Source: Streptomyces longispororuber
GTDB lineage: Bacteria > Actinomycetota > Actinomycetes > Streptomycetales > Streptomycetaceae
Assembly (NCBI RefSeq): GCF_024448165.1
Contig: NZ_JAMOLN010000020.1
Span: 1-64,000 of the forward strand
Length of the DNA stretch: 64,000 nucleotides
Reading direction: 5' to 3'
In this document: piece after piece, positions 15,601 to 24,597 of the stretch
Layout of the letters: every line of letters starts with the position of its first letter
Position numbering within the stretch: the first letter of the stretch is position 1
Notes under the pieces: model-generated
Told to the model about the DNA's origin: nothing
The model's input: only the letters and a program-made list of their open reading frames with translations
Database searches by the model: none
Program-made: the position numbers and the translations under genes

Positions 15601-17172
15601 ATGCCATCCGCCGACCTCCTCCTCACCGACACCCACATCCGCACCATGGACCCGCTCACGCCGGAGGCCACCGCCCTGGCCGTGAAGGACGGCCGCATCG
15701 CAGCGGTGGGCGACACCGACACCCTGGTCAGGGACTGGCAGGGCCCCGCCACGGAACGGCTCGACCTCCGCGGCGCCACCGTGACGCCCGGCCTCACCGA
15801 CGCCCACAGCCACCCCGTCTGGGGCCTCCAGATGGCATCCGGTGCCGACCTCACCGGCGTACAGGACCTGGACGCCCTGCGCGCGGCGCTGCGCACGGCC
15901 GACCGGATCGACGGCTGGGTCGTCGGCTGGGGCCTGGACCACAACGCGTTCGGCGGCCGCCCCGTCCACCGCGACCTCGTCGAGGACGTGCTCGACGGCG
16001 CCCCCGCCTTCCTGCGTCTCTACGACGGCCACTCCGCCCTGGTCAGCGGCGCCGCCCTGACCGCGGCCGGGATCACCGGACCGCGGGAGTTCGCCCAGCG
16101 CTCCGAGATCGTCTGCGACGCGGCCGGGCACCCCACCGGCCACCTGGTCGAGCACGCCGCCATGGACCTGGTCGACCGCGTCGTACCGCGCCTGTCGTGC
16201 GAGGCCAGGCGCGCGGGCCTCGTCGACCTGCTCGGCGCCATGGCCGCCACCGGCCTCACCACCGCCCACGTCATGGACGGCGCCGACCTCGACCTGCTCG
16301 CCGCCGTCGAGGAGGACACCGACCTCCCGCTGCGCCTGACCATCGCGCCCTGGTGCATGCCGGGCGTCGACCGCGCGGGGCTCGACGAACTGATCGCGCT
16401 GCAACGGCGGCACGGCCGGGCCTGGCGGGTCGGCGGCGTCAAGTTCTTCATGGACGGCACGGTCGAGGGCGGCACGGCCTGGCTGGAGCACGCCGACTGC
16501 CACGGCCAGGGCACCGACGCGTTCTGGCCCGACCCGGCGGCGTACAGCGCGGCCGTGCGTCACCTCCACGCCGCCGGGGTGCGCACCGCGACGCACGCCA
16601 TCGGCGACGCGGCCGTCCGGCACGCCCTCGACACCGTCGAGGCGCTCGGCCCGACCGGCCGCGGCGCGCACCGCATCGAGCACATCGAGACCGTCCCCGA
16701 CGACACGCTCCCGCGGTTCGCCGCGCTCGGCGTCGCCGCGTCCATGCAGCCGCCGCACACCGCGTACACGAAGGGCGACCGCAGCGACGAGTGGTCCAGG
16801 CGGCTCGGCGACGAACGGGCCGCCCGCGCCTGGCGCACCCGGGACCTGCGGGACGCGGGCGCCGTGCTCGCCCTCGGCTCGGACTGGCCGATCGCCCACT
16901 ACGACGTGCGGCGGGTCCTCGCGACGGCCCGGGTGCCGGAGGGCGCCGCCGGCCCCGGGCAGGGTCTGACCGGGCTCGAAGCACTGGAGGGCGTCGCCTC
17001 GCACGCCGCGCTCGCGGCGGGGGAGCGGGGCGGCCGGATCGCGACCGGCCTGCGCGCCGACCTCACCGTGCTCGGCCTCGACCCGGTGACCGCCCCGGCG
17101 GACGAGCTGGCCGAGGCGCCGGTCCTGCTGACGACGGTCGACGGACGCGTCACGCACCGCGGCGGCCGGTGA
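15601..17172 (+). CDS. Amidohydrolase family protein (YtcJ-like, amidohydrolase_3)
   Basis: This 523-residue metal-dependent hydrolase has the early metal motif TPGLTDAHSHPVWG, the later THAIGDAAVRHAL and HRIEHIETV His residues, and the catalytic Asp in LALGSDWPIAHYD. These match the YtcJ/N-substituted formamide deformylase branch. GGAGA lies 8 bases before the ATG. It lies 96 bases after the permease gene and is likely in the same TetR-controlled operon. The substrate is probably an amide or N-acyl compound brought in by the permease; that is inference. Confidence 0.85.
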   Translation: MPSADLLLTDTHIRTMDPLTPEATALAVKDGRIAAVGDTDTLVRDWQGPATERLDLRGATVTPGLTDAHSHPVWGLQMASGADLTGVQDLDALRAALRTADRIDGWVVGWGLDHNAFGGRPVHRDLVEDVLDGAPAFLRLYDGHSALVSGAALTAAGITGPREFAQRSEIVCDAAGHPTGHLVEHAAMDLVDRVVPRLSCEARRAGLVDLLGAMAATGLTTAHVMDGADLDLLAAVEEDTDLPLRLTIAPWCMPGVDRAGLDELIALQRRHGRAWRVGGVKFFMDGTVEGGTAWLEHADCHGQGTDAFWPDPAAYSAAVRHLHAAGVRTATHAIGDAAVRHALDTVEALGPTGRGAHRIEHIETVPDDTLPRFAALGVAASMQPPHTAYTKGDRSDEWSRRLGDERAARAWRTRDLRDAGAVLALGSDWPIAHYDVRRVLATARVPEGAAGPGQGLTGLEALEGVASHAALAAGERGGRIATGLRADLTVLGLDPVTAPADELAEAPVLLTTVDGRVTHRGGR

Positions 17173-17177
17173 CGCAC

Positions 17178-17211
17178 GGAAGGGGCGGCGCCGACCGGCA
17201 CCGCCCCTTCC
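17178..17211. terminator. Bidirectional terminator between the amidohydrolase and PAP2 genes
   Basis: The arms GGAAGGGGCGG (17178-17188) and CCGCCCCTTCC (17201-17211) are perfect 11-base complements with a 12-base loop, placed between two convergent genes. Confidence 0.85.
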
Positions 17212-17229
17212 GGCCCGCGCGTGCGGACG

Positions 17230-18069
17230 CTAGGCCTTCACCGACACCATCGGCGGCGGTGCCACGAGACGCGGCAGCGCGTACGGCAGCGCCCCGTACC
17301 AGAACCGGGCCACCGCGAAGCCGAACGCCAGGCAGACCATGCCGCCCACCGCGTCCAGCCAGAAGTGGTTCGCCGTCGCCACGATGACCACCAGGGTCGC
17401 CGCCGGGTACAGCAGCCCGAGCACCCGCACCCACGGCACCGACGCGAGCGCGAAGATCGTCAGTCCGCACCACAGCGACCAGCCGATGTGCATCGACGGC
17501 ATCGCCGCGTACTGGTTCGACATGTTCTTCAGGTTGCCCGAGGCCATCGAGCCCCACGTCTGGTGGACCGCGACCGTGTCGACGAAGTGGCCGCCGGTCA
17601 TCAGGCGCGGCGGGGCCAGCGGGTAGAAGTAGTAGCCGACGAGCGCGACCGCCGTCGTCGCGAACAGCACCAGGCGGGTCGCCGCGTAGCGGCCCGGATG
17701 GCAGCGGAACAGCCACACCAGCACGCCGAGCGTGATCACGAAGTGCAGGGTCGCGTAGTAGTAGTTCATGCCGACGACGAGCCAAGTCACCGAGTTCACG
17801 GCGTGGTTGACGCTCTGTTCGACGGCGATCCCGAGATGGTGCTCCAGCCGCCAGATCCAGTCCGCGTTGCTGAGCGCCTGTGCCTTCTGTTCCGGGACCG
17901 CGTTGCGGATCAGGGAGTACGTCCAGTAACTCACCGCGATCAACAGGATCTCGAACCAGAGCCGGGGACGTCGCGGCGCACGGAAGCGGCGCCCGACACG
18001 GTTCTCCGCGATGGGTGAGGTGGTGGGCCCCTGTCGGCCTTCCAGTGTCGTCACGGTCGTTTCACCCAT
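17230..18069 (-). CDS. PAP2 superfamily integral membrane protein
   Basis: This 279-residue protein has about six membrane helices and the PAP2_3-type motifs FYPLAPPRL, AAMPSMHIGWSLW and ANHFWLDAVGG, which carry the active-site His and Asp of membrane lipid phosphatases or lipid head-group transferases (the inositolphosphotransferase-like branch). It would act on a lipid phosphate at the membrane. I prefer the ATG at 18069; an in-frame GTG at 18075 would add two residues, and neither has a clear ribosome site. Confidence 0.85.
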   Translation of the reverse strand: MGETTVTTLEGRQGPTTSPIAENRVGRRFRAPRRPRLWFEILLIAVSYWTYSLIRNAVPEQKAQALSNADWIWRLEHHLGIAVEQSVNHAVNSVTWLVVGMNYYYATLHFVITLGVLVWLFRCHPGRYAATRLVLFATTAVALVGYYFYPLAPPRLMTGGHFVDTVAVHQTWGSMASGNLKNMSNQYAAMPSMHIGWSLWCGLTIFALASVPWVRVLGLLYPAATLVVIVATANHFWLDAVGGMVCLAFGFAVARFWYGALPYALPRLVAPPPMVSVKA

Positions 18070-18143
18070 AGGCACAGAGTCTGCCAGATTTCGGCCTCCG
18101 TCCGATCATCCCTCGGGCGGGTTCGAGCCGCATCCTCTACGCC

Positions 18144-19178
18144 CTACGGACGAGGCCGGACCCCAGGGGACGAGGCCGTGGAACCCCGCACGACCAGCTC
18201 GGGCATGAACACGAATTCACTCTGTGGAGCGGGCGTGCCCCCCATCTCCTCGAGCAGCGTGTTGACGGCCGCCTGCCCCATCGCGTGCACCGGCTTGCGG
18301 ACCGTGGTCAGCGGCGGATCGGTGAACGCGATCAGCGGCGAGTCGTCGAAGCCGACCACCGACACGTCCGACGGCACGTCCAGACCGCGCTCCCGCACCG
18401 CCCGGACGGCACCCAGTGCCATCATGTCGCTCGCGCAGATCACCGCCGTGCAGCCCCGGTCGAGCAGCGCGGACGCCGCCGCCTGGCCACCCTCCAAGGT
18501 GTAGAGGGAGTGCTGGACGAGGTCGTGCCCGGCCTCGTCCGCCCCCAGGCCGACCAGGTCCGTCATCGTGCGCAGGAAACCCTCGATCTTCCGCTGTACG
18601 GGCACGAACCGGACCGGCCCCAGCGCGAGCCCTATCCGGGTGTGCCCCAGCGACACCAGATGCGTCACCGCGAGCCGGGCCGCGGCCCGGTCGTCCGGGG
18701 AGATGAACGGCGCCGCTATCGACGGCGAGAAACCGTCGACGAGCACGAACGGGACGCCCTGGCCGCGCAGCCGCTCGTAACGGCCGGTGTCCGCCGTGGT
18801 GTCGGCGTGCAGCCCGGACACGTAGATGATGCCGCTCACGCCCCGGTCGACCAGCATCTCGGTCAACTCGTCCTCGGTGGAGCCGCCCGGCGTCTGCGTG
18901 GCCAGCACCGGCGTGTAGCCCTGCCTGGTCAGGGCCTGCACCACGACCTGCGCGAGCGCGGGGAATATCGGGTTCTCCAGCTCCGGCGTGATCAGGCCGA
19001 CCAGGCCCTCGCTGCGCCGGCTCAGCCGGACCGGACGCTCGTAGCCGAGCACGTCCAGCGCGGCGAGCACGGACTGGCGGGTGGCGGCGGCGACGCCGGG
19101 CTTGCCGTTGAGCACGCGGCTGACAGTCGCCTCGCTCACCCCCGCTTGTGCTGCTATGTCGGCAAGGCGTGCGGTCAC
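18144..19178 (-). CDS. malR: LacI family repressor, MalR-like
   Basis: This 344-residue regulator has a LacI helix-turn-helix (LADIAAQAGVSEATVSRVLNGKPGV) and a periplasmic-binding-protein-like sugar domain ending in VVGFDDSPLIAFTDPPLTTVRKP. Its length and text closely resemble S. coelicolor MalR / S. lividans Reg1, the maltose regulator, as I recall them. It starts with GTG. In S. coelicolor malR is divergent from the malEFG transporter; here the divergent neighbour is a PP2C phosphatase and no sugar transporter is in the window. Either the target operon lies elsewhere or the regulator has another role. The symbol is therefore provisional. Confidence 0.8.
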   Translation of the reverse strand: MTARLADIAAQAGVSEATVSRVLNGKPGVAAATRQSVLAALDVLGYERPVRLSRRSEGLVGLITPELENPIFPALAQVVVQALTRQGYTPVLATQTPGGSTEDELTEMLVDRGVSGIIYVSGLHADTTADTGRYERLRGQGVPFVLVDGFSPSIAAPFISPDDRAAARLAVTHLVSLGHTRIGLALGPVRFVPVQRKIEGFLRTMTDLVGLGADEAGHDLVQHSLYTLEGGQAAASALLDRGCTAVICASDMMALGAVRAVRERGLDVPSDVSVVGFDDSPLIAFTDPPLTTVRKPVHAMGQAAVNTLLEEMGGTPAPQSEFVFMPELVVRGSTASSPGVRPRP

Positions 19179-19381
19179 GGGACGGGACCTTACCGGTCAC
19201 CCGGCGCATTTCCCACCGTCGCCCGCCCTGGAGGAAGTGCCCTACGGGTCACCCGGGTTGGGGGCGGCCACCCGGATCGGTGAACGTGCCCGATCAGGCG
19301 TCGCACCACCCGGTTCCGGCGGTAACTTGGTGCGGCGGGCCGAGGGGGCCCGCAATCGGATCTGCCCCGAGGGGCTGCCCC

Positions 19382-21007
19382 GTGAACGGCACCACTGAAG
19401 AGTCCCGGACCGCAGGCGGCAGTACGGTCCTGGTGGTCGACGACACCGCTACGAGCCGCTATGCGCTGGGCGCCGTCCTGACCCGCGCGGGACACGTCGT
19501 CGTCCCCGTCGCCTCCGCCGGGGAGGCCCTCGTCGAGCTCGACCTGCGGCTGCGGGCCGGAGCACTGCCCGACGTGGCACTCGTCGACGTGGGACTGCCC
19601 GATCTGAACGGGTACGAACTGTGCCGCCGGGTCAAGGCGTTGCCCTCGCTCGCCGGCATCCCCGTCGTCCACTTCTCGGCCATGCCGTCCGGCTCCGGCG
19701 ACCGCTGCCGGGCCCTCGACGCGGGCGGCGAGGCGTATCTGACGGTCCCCGCCGAGCCGGAGGAGATCCGGGCCGTGGTGCGGGCCGCGCTGCGCGGCGC
19801 CCGCGAACTCGTCCACGCGCAGGCCCAGTTCGGCCGGCTCGCCCTGCTGTCCGAGGCGGTCGTCGAGGTGCAGGGTGCCCGCTGCCTCCCCGAACTCGCC
19901 ACCGTGGCCGCCGAGGTGACCGCCCGGCTCACCGAGCAGAGCGCCGCCGTGTTCGTCCTCGGCGAGGAGGGCGCGATGTACACCGGCGAGTCCCGGCGCG
20001 CCCGCCGCCTCGGCGTGCCCGGCACCGAGGACCGGGATCGCGCCGTCGCGCTGGTGCGCCGCCTGATGTGCGAGGGCGGCGGCGTGCGCACCACCGTGGT
20101 GCCCGGACCGCTGTGGCCCGAGGCGTACTTCGGGCCCGGCGACGTACGCCTCGTGCTCGCCTGCAACCGGGACGGCCGGCTGCCCGTGTGTCTGGCCACC
20201 CCCGCCTACCCGGACCTGGCGGGCCGGATCTCCCCGCTCGTCACCCAGCTCGCCCGCGCCACCGCGCTCGCCGCCGAGCCGCTCCTCATGTACGAGCAGG
20301 AGCGCCACGTCGCCCTCACCCTGCAACGCAGCTTCCTGCCCAGCCAGTTGCCCGTGGCCCCGGGCGTCGAGGTCGTCGTCCGCTACGAACCCGCCTCCCA
20401 GCAGGCCGAGATAGGAGGCGACTTCTACGCCGCGCTGCCCACCCCCGCCGGGATGCTCGTCGGCATCGGGGACGTGGTCGGGCACTCCCTCGACGCGGCC
20501 ACCGTCATGGTCGAGATCCGGCACGCGCTGTGCGCCTACAGCATCGAGGACCCGTGCCCCGCCCGGCTCGTGACCCGGCTCGACCGGATGCTCCAGCACT
20601 ACCACCCGGAGTGCACGGCCACCCTGTGCCTGGCCCTCGTCGACCCCGCCACCGGCCGCACGTCCATCGCGAACGCCGGCCACATCCCGCCGCTCCTCGT
20701 ACCCCCGGGCGGCCCCGCCCACTACGCGTCCGCGTCCGGCCCGCTGCTCGGTCTCGGCCTGCCGCACCCCGGCCCGGGCGAGGTGCGGCTCGGGCCCGGC
20801 GAGCGGCTCCTCATGGTCACGGACGGCCTCATCGAGACCCGCGGCACCGACCTCGCCGTCTCGATGGAGGAGCTCCGCCGGGCCGCGACCGCCGCACCCC
20901 CGGCCCCGGACGACCTCTGCGACACGCTCCTGAGCTGCTTCGGCCGCGACCGGGCGGACGACATTGCCCTGCTCGCCCTCCGCCTCAGCCCACGCGTCTC
21001 TCCATGA
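19382..21007 (+). CDS. Response-regulator receiver fused to a SpoIIE/PP2C serine phosphatase
   Basis: This 541-residue protein has a CheY-like receiver (STVLVVDDTATSRYALG, phospho-acceptor Asp in VALVDVGLPDLNGYE, residues about 15-135), a middle region of GAF type (about 150-320), and a PP2C/SpoIIE phosphatase with EIGGDFY, GDVVGHS, NAGHIPPLL and the terminal DDIALLALRL. It would dephosphorylate an anti-sigma-factor antagonist under two-component control. I chose GTG 19382, with GAGGGG 7 bases before; earlier in-frame codons overlap the malR start region. Its last 23 bases overlap the convergent GNAT gene. Confidence 0.88.
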   Translation: MNGTTEESRTAGGSTVLVVDDTATSRYALGAVLTRAGHVVVPVASAGEALVELDLRLRAGALPDVALVDVGLPDLNGYELCRRVKALPSLAGIPVVHFSAMPSGSGDRCRALDAGGEAYLTVPAEPEEIRAVVRAALRGARELVHAQAQFGRLALLSEAVVEVQGARCLPELATVAAEVTARLTEQSAAVFVLGEEGAMYTGESRRARRLGVPGTEDRDRAVALVRRLMCEGGGVRTTVVPGPLWPEAYFGPGDVRLVLACNRDGRLPVCLATPAYPDLAGRISPLVTQLARATALAAEPLLMYEQERHVALTLQRSFLPSQLPVAPGVEVVVRYEPASQQAEIGGDFYAALPTPAGMLVGIGDVVGHSLDAATVMVEIRHALCAYSIEDPCPARLVTRLDRMLQHYHPECTATLCLALVDPATGRTSIANAGHIPPLLVPPGGPAHYASASGPLLGLGLPHPGPGEVRLGPGERLLMVTDGLIETRGTDLAVSMEELRRAATAAPPAPDDLCDTLLSCFGRDRADDIALLALRLSPRVSP

Positions 21008-21497
21008 GCGTCACCCCGTAACTGCTGCCTCCCGCACCGGACTTGAAGGGCTGCTCACCGACCACGGAGTAGCCGCGCTGCTCGTAGTAGGTGCGCAGCC
21101 GGGGGTTCGAGGAGACGCAGTCGAGGCGGCACAGCGAGCGGCCCGAGTCGGCGATCCGGTGTTCCGCGTGGGCGAGGAGCGCGGCGCCCGTACCGGCCGG
21201 GACGCCGCGGCGCACCATCAGACGGTGCACGTAACCGGCGACGGGCGGCTGGGCGCCCCACGCGGGTTCGTCGTCCCACCACAGCTCGTAGCCGCCCGCG
21301 GCCGCGCCGTCGGCGGTCTCCGCGAGCCACACCTCGCCCTCCTTGATCCGCAGCAGGAAGTGCTCCTCGCTCTTCTCGCCGGGCTTCCACTGGTCGATGC
21401 CGTTGGCCAGCATCCAGCGGGCCGCACCGTCGTACAGCGCGACGAGGGTGTCCAGGTCGTCCGTGTCCGCTCTGCGGAACGTGAGTTGTGCCGTCAT
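20985..21497 (-). CDS. GNAT family N-acetyltransferase
   Basis: This 170-residue protein has the GNAT fold with the acetyl-CoA loop in VHRLMVRRGVPAGTGAALL and the later LDCVSSNPRLRTYYEQRGY. The acceptor is unknown. I prefer the ATG at 21497; a GTG at 21539 has GGAAG directly against it, too close to serve. Its 3' end overlaps the PP2C gene tail by 23 bases in the opposite direction, so the transcripts would be antisense there. Confidence 0.85.
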   Translation of the reverse strand: MTAQLTFRRADTDDLDTLVALYDGAARWMLANGIDQWKPGEKSEEHFLLRIKEGEVWLAETADGAAAGGYELWWDDEPAWGAQPPVAGYVHRLMVRRGVPAGTGAALLAHAEHRIADSGRSLCRLDCVSSNPRLRTYYEQRGYSVVGEQPFKSGAGGSSYGVTLMERRVG

Positions 21498-21499
21498 GC

Positions 21500-21520
21500 C
21501 GATCACCGTAAAGGTGATCG
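21500..21520. promoter_or_regulatory. Perfect inverted repeat between the GNAT and tautomerase-like genes
   Basis: CGATCACC-GTAAA-GGTGATCG has 8-base arms and lies just upstream of the GNAT start and 34 bases before the tautomerase gene. It could be an operator. Part of it (GGTGATC) also matches the anti-Shine-Dalgarno region and may be the ribosome site for the GNAT gene. Confidence 0.45.
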
Positions 21521-21553
21521 TCGACACGTCCGTACGCACCTTCCGGAGCTTCC

Positions 21554-21898
21554 ATGCCTCAGATCACCGTCGACTACTCCGCGGGCCTCGACGACCGGCT
21601 CGACCGGGCCGGGCTGGCCGGCGCCGTCCACCGGGCCGCCGTCGACACGGTGGCCGCGCGGATCCCGGCCTGCAAGACACGCTTCCGCCGGGCCGAGGAG
21701 ACCGTCGTCGGCGACGCGGACGCCCCGGTCCTGCACGTGGAGGTCGCCCTGCTGGCCGGCCGCACCGAGGAGGCCAAGGCCGCCCTCGCGGACGCGGTGC
21801 TCGGACTGCTGCCCGCCCACGTCAAGGCCCCGGAGGGCGTCCACTTCTCCGCGGAGGTACGGGACCTGGAGCCCGCCTACCGGTCCGCCATCGGCTGA
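21554..21898 (+). CDS. 5-carboxymethyl-2-hydroxymuconate isomerase-like (tautomerase superfamily) protein
   Basis: This 114-residue protein starts MPQITVDYS, giving the Pro-1 that serves as catalytic base in tautomerases once Met is removed. The rest matches the CHMI branch, including the C-terminal FSAEVRDLEPAYR. CHMI isomerises a homoprotocatechuate intermediate, but no other gene of that pathway is near, so the true substrate is open. GGAG lies 5 bases before the ATG. A paralogue lies at 51784. The last 22 bases overlap the convergent TetR gene. Confidence 0.8.
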   Translation: MPQITVDYSAGLDDRLDRAGLAGAVHRAAVDTVAARIPACKTRFRRAEETVVGDADAPVLHVEVALLAGRTEEAKAALADAVLGLLPAHVKAPEGVHFSAEVRDLEPAYRSAIG

Positions 21899-22590
21899 CC
21901 GGACGGCGCGAGCGCGACCAGCCGGCCGACCAGGTCGGCGAAGGGCCCGTCGGCCGGCTCGTCCGCCAGGATGCGGCGGAGCAGCGCCGCCATCTCCTCG
22001 TCGTACGCGGCGCTGACCGCGGCCAGCGCCGCGAAGTCGTGGACGAGCTGGAGCTGGAGCTCCTCGCGCGGGATGCGCCGGCCGTCCAGCCAGATCAGCG
22101 CCGTCGACTCGGCGAGCGAGACCCAGGAGCGGACCACCAGGTCCAGGCGCGGGGACGGCGCGGTGACCCGCAGGTGCGCGAGGATCTGGAGGTACGCGGC
22201 CTGCCGCACCGAGTCGATGAGGGCGTTCGTCGTCGAGGAGCCGACCGCCGGGCCACCGCGCATCAGAGCCGAGAAACCCGGCCCGTGCTCGTCCACGAAG
22301 TCGAAGAACCGGCCCATCACCCGCAGCAGGCGCGCCCCCAGCGGCCCGTCCTGCGGTTCCCTGAACCGCTCCGCCAGATCCTCGGCGGCCCGCTTCAGCG
22401 CGGCCTCGTACAGGCTGAGCTTGCCCGGGAAGTAGTGGTAGACGAGCGGCCGCGAAATGCCAGCGGCGGCCGCTATCTCGTCGATGGAGACCTCGTCGGG
22501 GGAGCGGTGACTGAACAGTTCGAGGGCGACCCCGATCAACTGCCGCCGCCGCTCCTCGACTCCCATTCTGCGCCGCACCCCGGTAGTCAT
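21877..22590 (-). CDS. TetR/AcrR family regulator of the reductase/di-iron operon
   Basis: This 237-residue protein has an N-terminal helix-turn-helix (RRRQLIGVALELFSHRS, SIDEIAAAAGISRPLVYHYFPGK) and a helical ligand domain. It is the third gene of an apparent operon, 36 bases after the ferredoxin reductase stop. The start could be ATG 22590 or GTG 22599. The likely operator is at 24598-24609 ahead of the first gene. TetR genes in this context often control lipid or alkane-type oxidation. Confidence 0.85.
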   Translation of the reverse strand: MTTGVRRRMGVEERRRQLIGVALELFSHRSPDEVSIDEIAAAAGISRPLVYHYFPGKLSLYEAALKRAAEDLAERFREPQDGPLGARLLRVMGRFFDFVDEHGPGFSALMRGGPAVGSSTTNALIDSVRQAAYLQILAHLRVTAPSPRLDLVVRSWVSLAESTALIWLDGRRIPREELQLQLVHDFAALAAVSAAYDEEMAALLRRILADEPADGPFADLVGRLVALAPSGQPMADR

Positions 22591-22626
22591 ACCGAACACT
22601 CTACCGAGCGGATCGAGCCCGGCCGC

Positions 22627-23697
22627 CTAGAGATCGAGGGTCAGCCGGTCGCCGCGGGCCCGCGACACACAGATCAGCATCGAGTCGGCCCGCTCCGCGT
22701 CCGTGAGGAGCTCGTCGCGATGGTCGATCTCCCCTTCCAGGACCCGCTGTTGGCAGGTTCCGCAGAAGCCCTGCTCGCACGAGTACATCACGCTGGGCAG
22801 CTCGGCGCGGACCGCCGCGAGCACCGTGGTGCCGCCCGGCACGGGAACGACCTTGCCGCTGCGCCGCAGTTCGACCTCGAACGGGCGGTCGCCGTCGGAC
22901 GGGCCGCGTGGCGCGAACCGTTCGAGGTGCAGCGTCCGCCCCTCGGGCAGCGCCTCCTCCACGGCCGCCATCAGCCCCTCGGGCCCGCAGCAGTACACGG
23001 CCGTGCCGGGCGCCGTGTCCGCGAGCGCCGCGCCCAGGTCGGGCCGCCCGTCCTCGTCCTCGGCGACGACGGTGACCCGGTCGCCGGCCAGCTTCCGCAC
23101 GTCCTCCAGGAACGGCATCGAGGCCCGCGTCCGGCCCCCGTACAGCAGCTTCCAGTCCGCGCCGCGCGCCTCGGCCGCCCGCAGCATCGGCAGGACCGGG
23201 GTGATCCCGATGCCGCCCGCGACGAACAGGTAGGCGGGCGCGGCCGGGTCCAGCGGGAAGCGGTTGCGCGGCCCGCGCACCTCCACCTCCGCGCCCTCGG
23301 CCAGCTGCTCGTGCACCTCGCGCGAGCCGCCGCGCCCGCCCTCGCCGGCCGGGACGAGCCGGGTGGCGACGGTGTACGACGAGGAGTCCTCGGGGTCGCC
23401 GCACAGCGAGTACTGGCGCACCAGCCCTGAGGGCAGCACGAGATCGAGGTGGGCGCCCGGCTGCCAGGCGGGCAACTGATGGCCCTCCAGGCGGAGTTGG
23501 ACGACCCCGTCGGCTATCCGCTCGTGCCCGGTGACGAGCAGCTTCAGGGCGCGGGCCCGCGGCCGCCCCGAGACCGGCTCCTCCAGGGCGGGCAGCGGCC
23601 ACAGCGGGGATTCCTTCACGCGGCGGCGCAGGGCACGGCGCACGACGAGCGCGGCACCGGCGACGACGACGGCCCTGCGCAGGGTACGGGGCTTCAT
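22627..23697 (-). CDS. Ferredoxin-type oxidoreductase (flavin/NAD domains plus C-terminal 2Fe-2S)
   Basis: This 356-residue protein has an N-terminal hydrophobic helix (about residues 8-22), then a flavin-binding barrel with RQYSLCGDPED, an NAD-binding domain with GGIGITPVLPMLR and a terminal plant-type ferredoxin domain with CEQGFCGTC plus a later Cys in LICVSRA. This is the phthalate dioxygenase reductase/VanB arrangement. It would pass electrons from NAD(P)H to a partner oxygenase. The start ATG overlaps the stop of the upstream di-iron gene by 4 bases, so that protein is the natural partner. Confidence 0.88.
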   Translation of the reverse strand: MKPRTLRRAVVVAGAALVVRRALRRRVKESPLWPLPALEEPVSGRPRARALKLLVTGHERIADGVVQLRLEGHQLPAWQPGAHLDLVLPSGLVRQYSLCGDPEDSSSYTVATRLVPAGEGGRGGSREVHEQLAEGAEVEVRGPRNRFPLDPAAPAYLFVAGGIGITPVLPMLRAAEARGADWKLLYGGRTRASMPFLEDVRKLAGDRVTVVAEDEDGRPDLGAALADTAPGTAVYCCGPEGLMAAVEEALPEGRTLHLERFAPRGPSDGDRPFEVELRRSGKVVPVPGGTTVLAAVRAELPSVMYSCEQGFCGTCQQRVLEGEIDHRDELLTDAERADSMLICVSRARGDRLTLDL

Positions 23698-24587
23698 CGG
23701 GCGACTCCCTGGCGTGCGCTCTCGCGGGCCTCGGCGGCCGACGCGGCGGGCGACGAGGCGAGGTAGGCGACGGCCTGCTCCGTGTCGCCCTCCTGCTCGG
23801 GGTGGTAACTCCGGCTCAGATAGCGGGGGATGGACCGCACCATCGCCCCGGTCGACGGCAGCACGCCCCGCTTGCCGCCCCGGTAGAAGTCCTTGAAGGA
23901 GGCCTTGCCGTCGAGCAGCGTCGGATCGTTCTCCATGAAGAAGCGCGCGCCACGCTGCCACAGGAAGACGAGGGCCGTGAACGCGGTGGCCCAGGTGCGC
24001 ACCCGGCGCCGGTAGCTGCCGTCGACGTGCTGGAACAGCTCGAAGGCGACCGAGCGGTGCTCGACCTCCTCGGCGCCGTGCCAGCGCAGCAGGTCCAGCA
24101 TGGTCGGGTCGGCGCCGCGGCGGTCCAGCTCGTCCGCGTTCAGGACCCAGTCGCCGAGGAACGCCGTGTAGTGCTCGATGGCCGCGATGAGCGCGACCCG
24201 CTCCATCAGCCACCACTCGCGGGCCTTCCCCGGCGGCAGTGTCCGGTCGCCGAGCAGCTTCTCGAAGAACCAGTCCACCTGGGCCGTGTACGGCGTCGGG
24301 TCGAGACCCTGCTCCTTGAGGTGGGGCAGCACCTCGTCGTGCGCCTGCGAGTGCATGGCCTCCTGGCCGATGAACCCGATGACGTCCTCGCGCAGCCGGT
24401 CGTCCCGGATGTAGGGCAGGACCTGCTTGTACACGTGTACGAACCAGCGTTCGCCCGCCGGGAGCAGCAGGTGCAGCACGTTGATGGTGTGCGTGGCGAA
24501 CGGGTCGTCGGGGAGCCAGTGCAGAGGGGTCTTGTCCCAGGCGAAGGACACCTGGCGTGCCTTCAGCGTGACGCGCGTATTAGACAT
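23694..24587 (-). CDS. Metal-dependent hydrolase family protein (PF10118-like, ferritin-like di-iron)
   Basis: This 297-residue helical protein carries the Glu/His pattern of a ferritin-like di-iron site: GQEAMHSQAH, IEHYTAF and HGAEEVEHRSVAFE. The family is annotated as predicted metal-dependent hydrolase, but the metal pattern and the coupled reductase suggest an oxidation reaction. It is the first gene of the operon with the reductase and TetR. Two palindromes lie just before the start (24598-24609 and 24613-24630). The substrate is not known; a fatty acyl or hydrocarbon compound is a guess. Confidence 0.82.
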   Translation of the reverse strand: MSNTRVTLKARQVSFAWDKTPLHWLPDDPFATHTINVLHLLLPAGERWFVHVYKQVLPYIRDDRLREDVIGFIGQEAMHSQAHDEVLPHLKEQGLDPTPYTAQVDWFFEKLLGDRTLPPGKAREWWLMERVALIAAIEHYTAFLGDWVLNADELDRRGADPTMLDLLRWHGAEEVEHRSVAFELFQHVDGSYRRRVRTWATAFTALVFLWQRGARFFMENDPTLLDGKASFKDFYRGGKRGVLPSTGAMVRSIPRYLSRSYHPEQEGDTEQAVAYLASSPAASAAEARESARQGVAR

Positions 24588-24597
24588 GGCGTCAATG

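Noticed and set aside
13942..17157. The upstream open extension of the TetR frame on the minus strand
   Set aside because: It is antisense to the permease and amidohydrolase genes; the TetR protein begins at 13941 with its own ribosome site.
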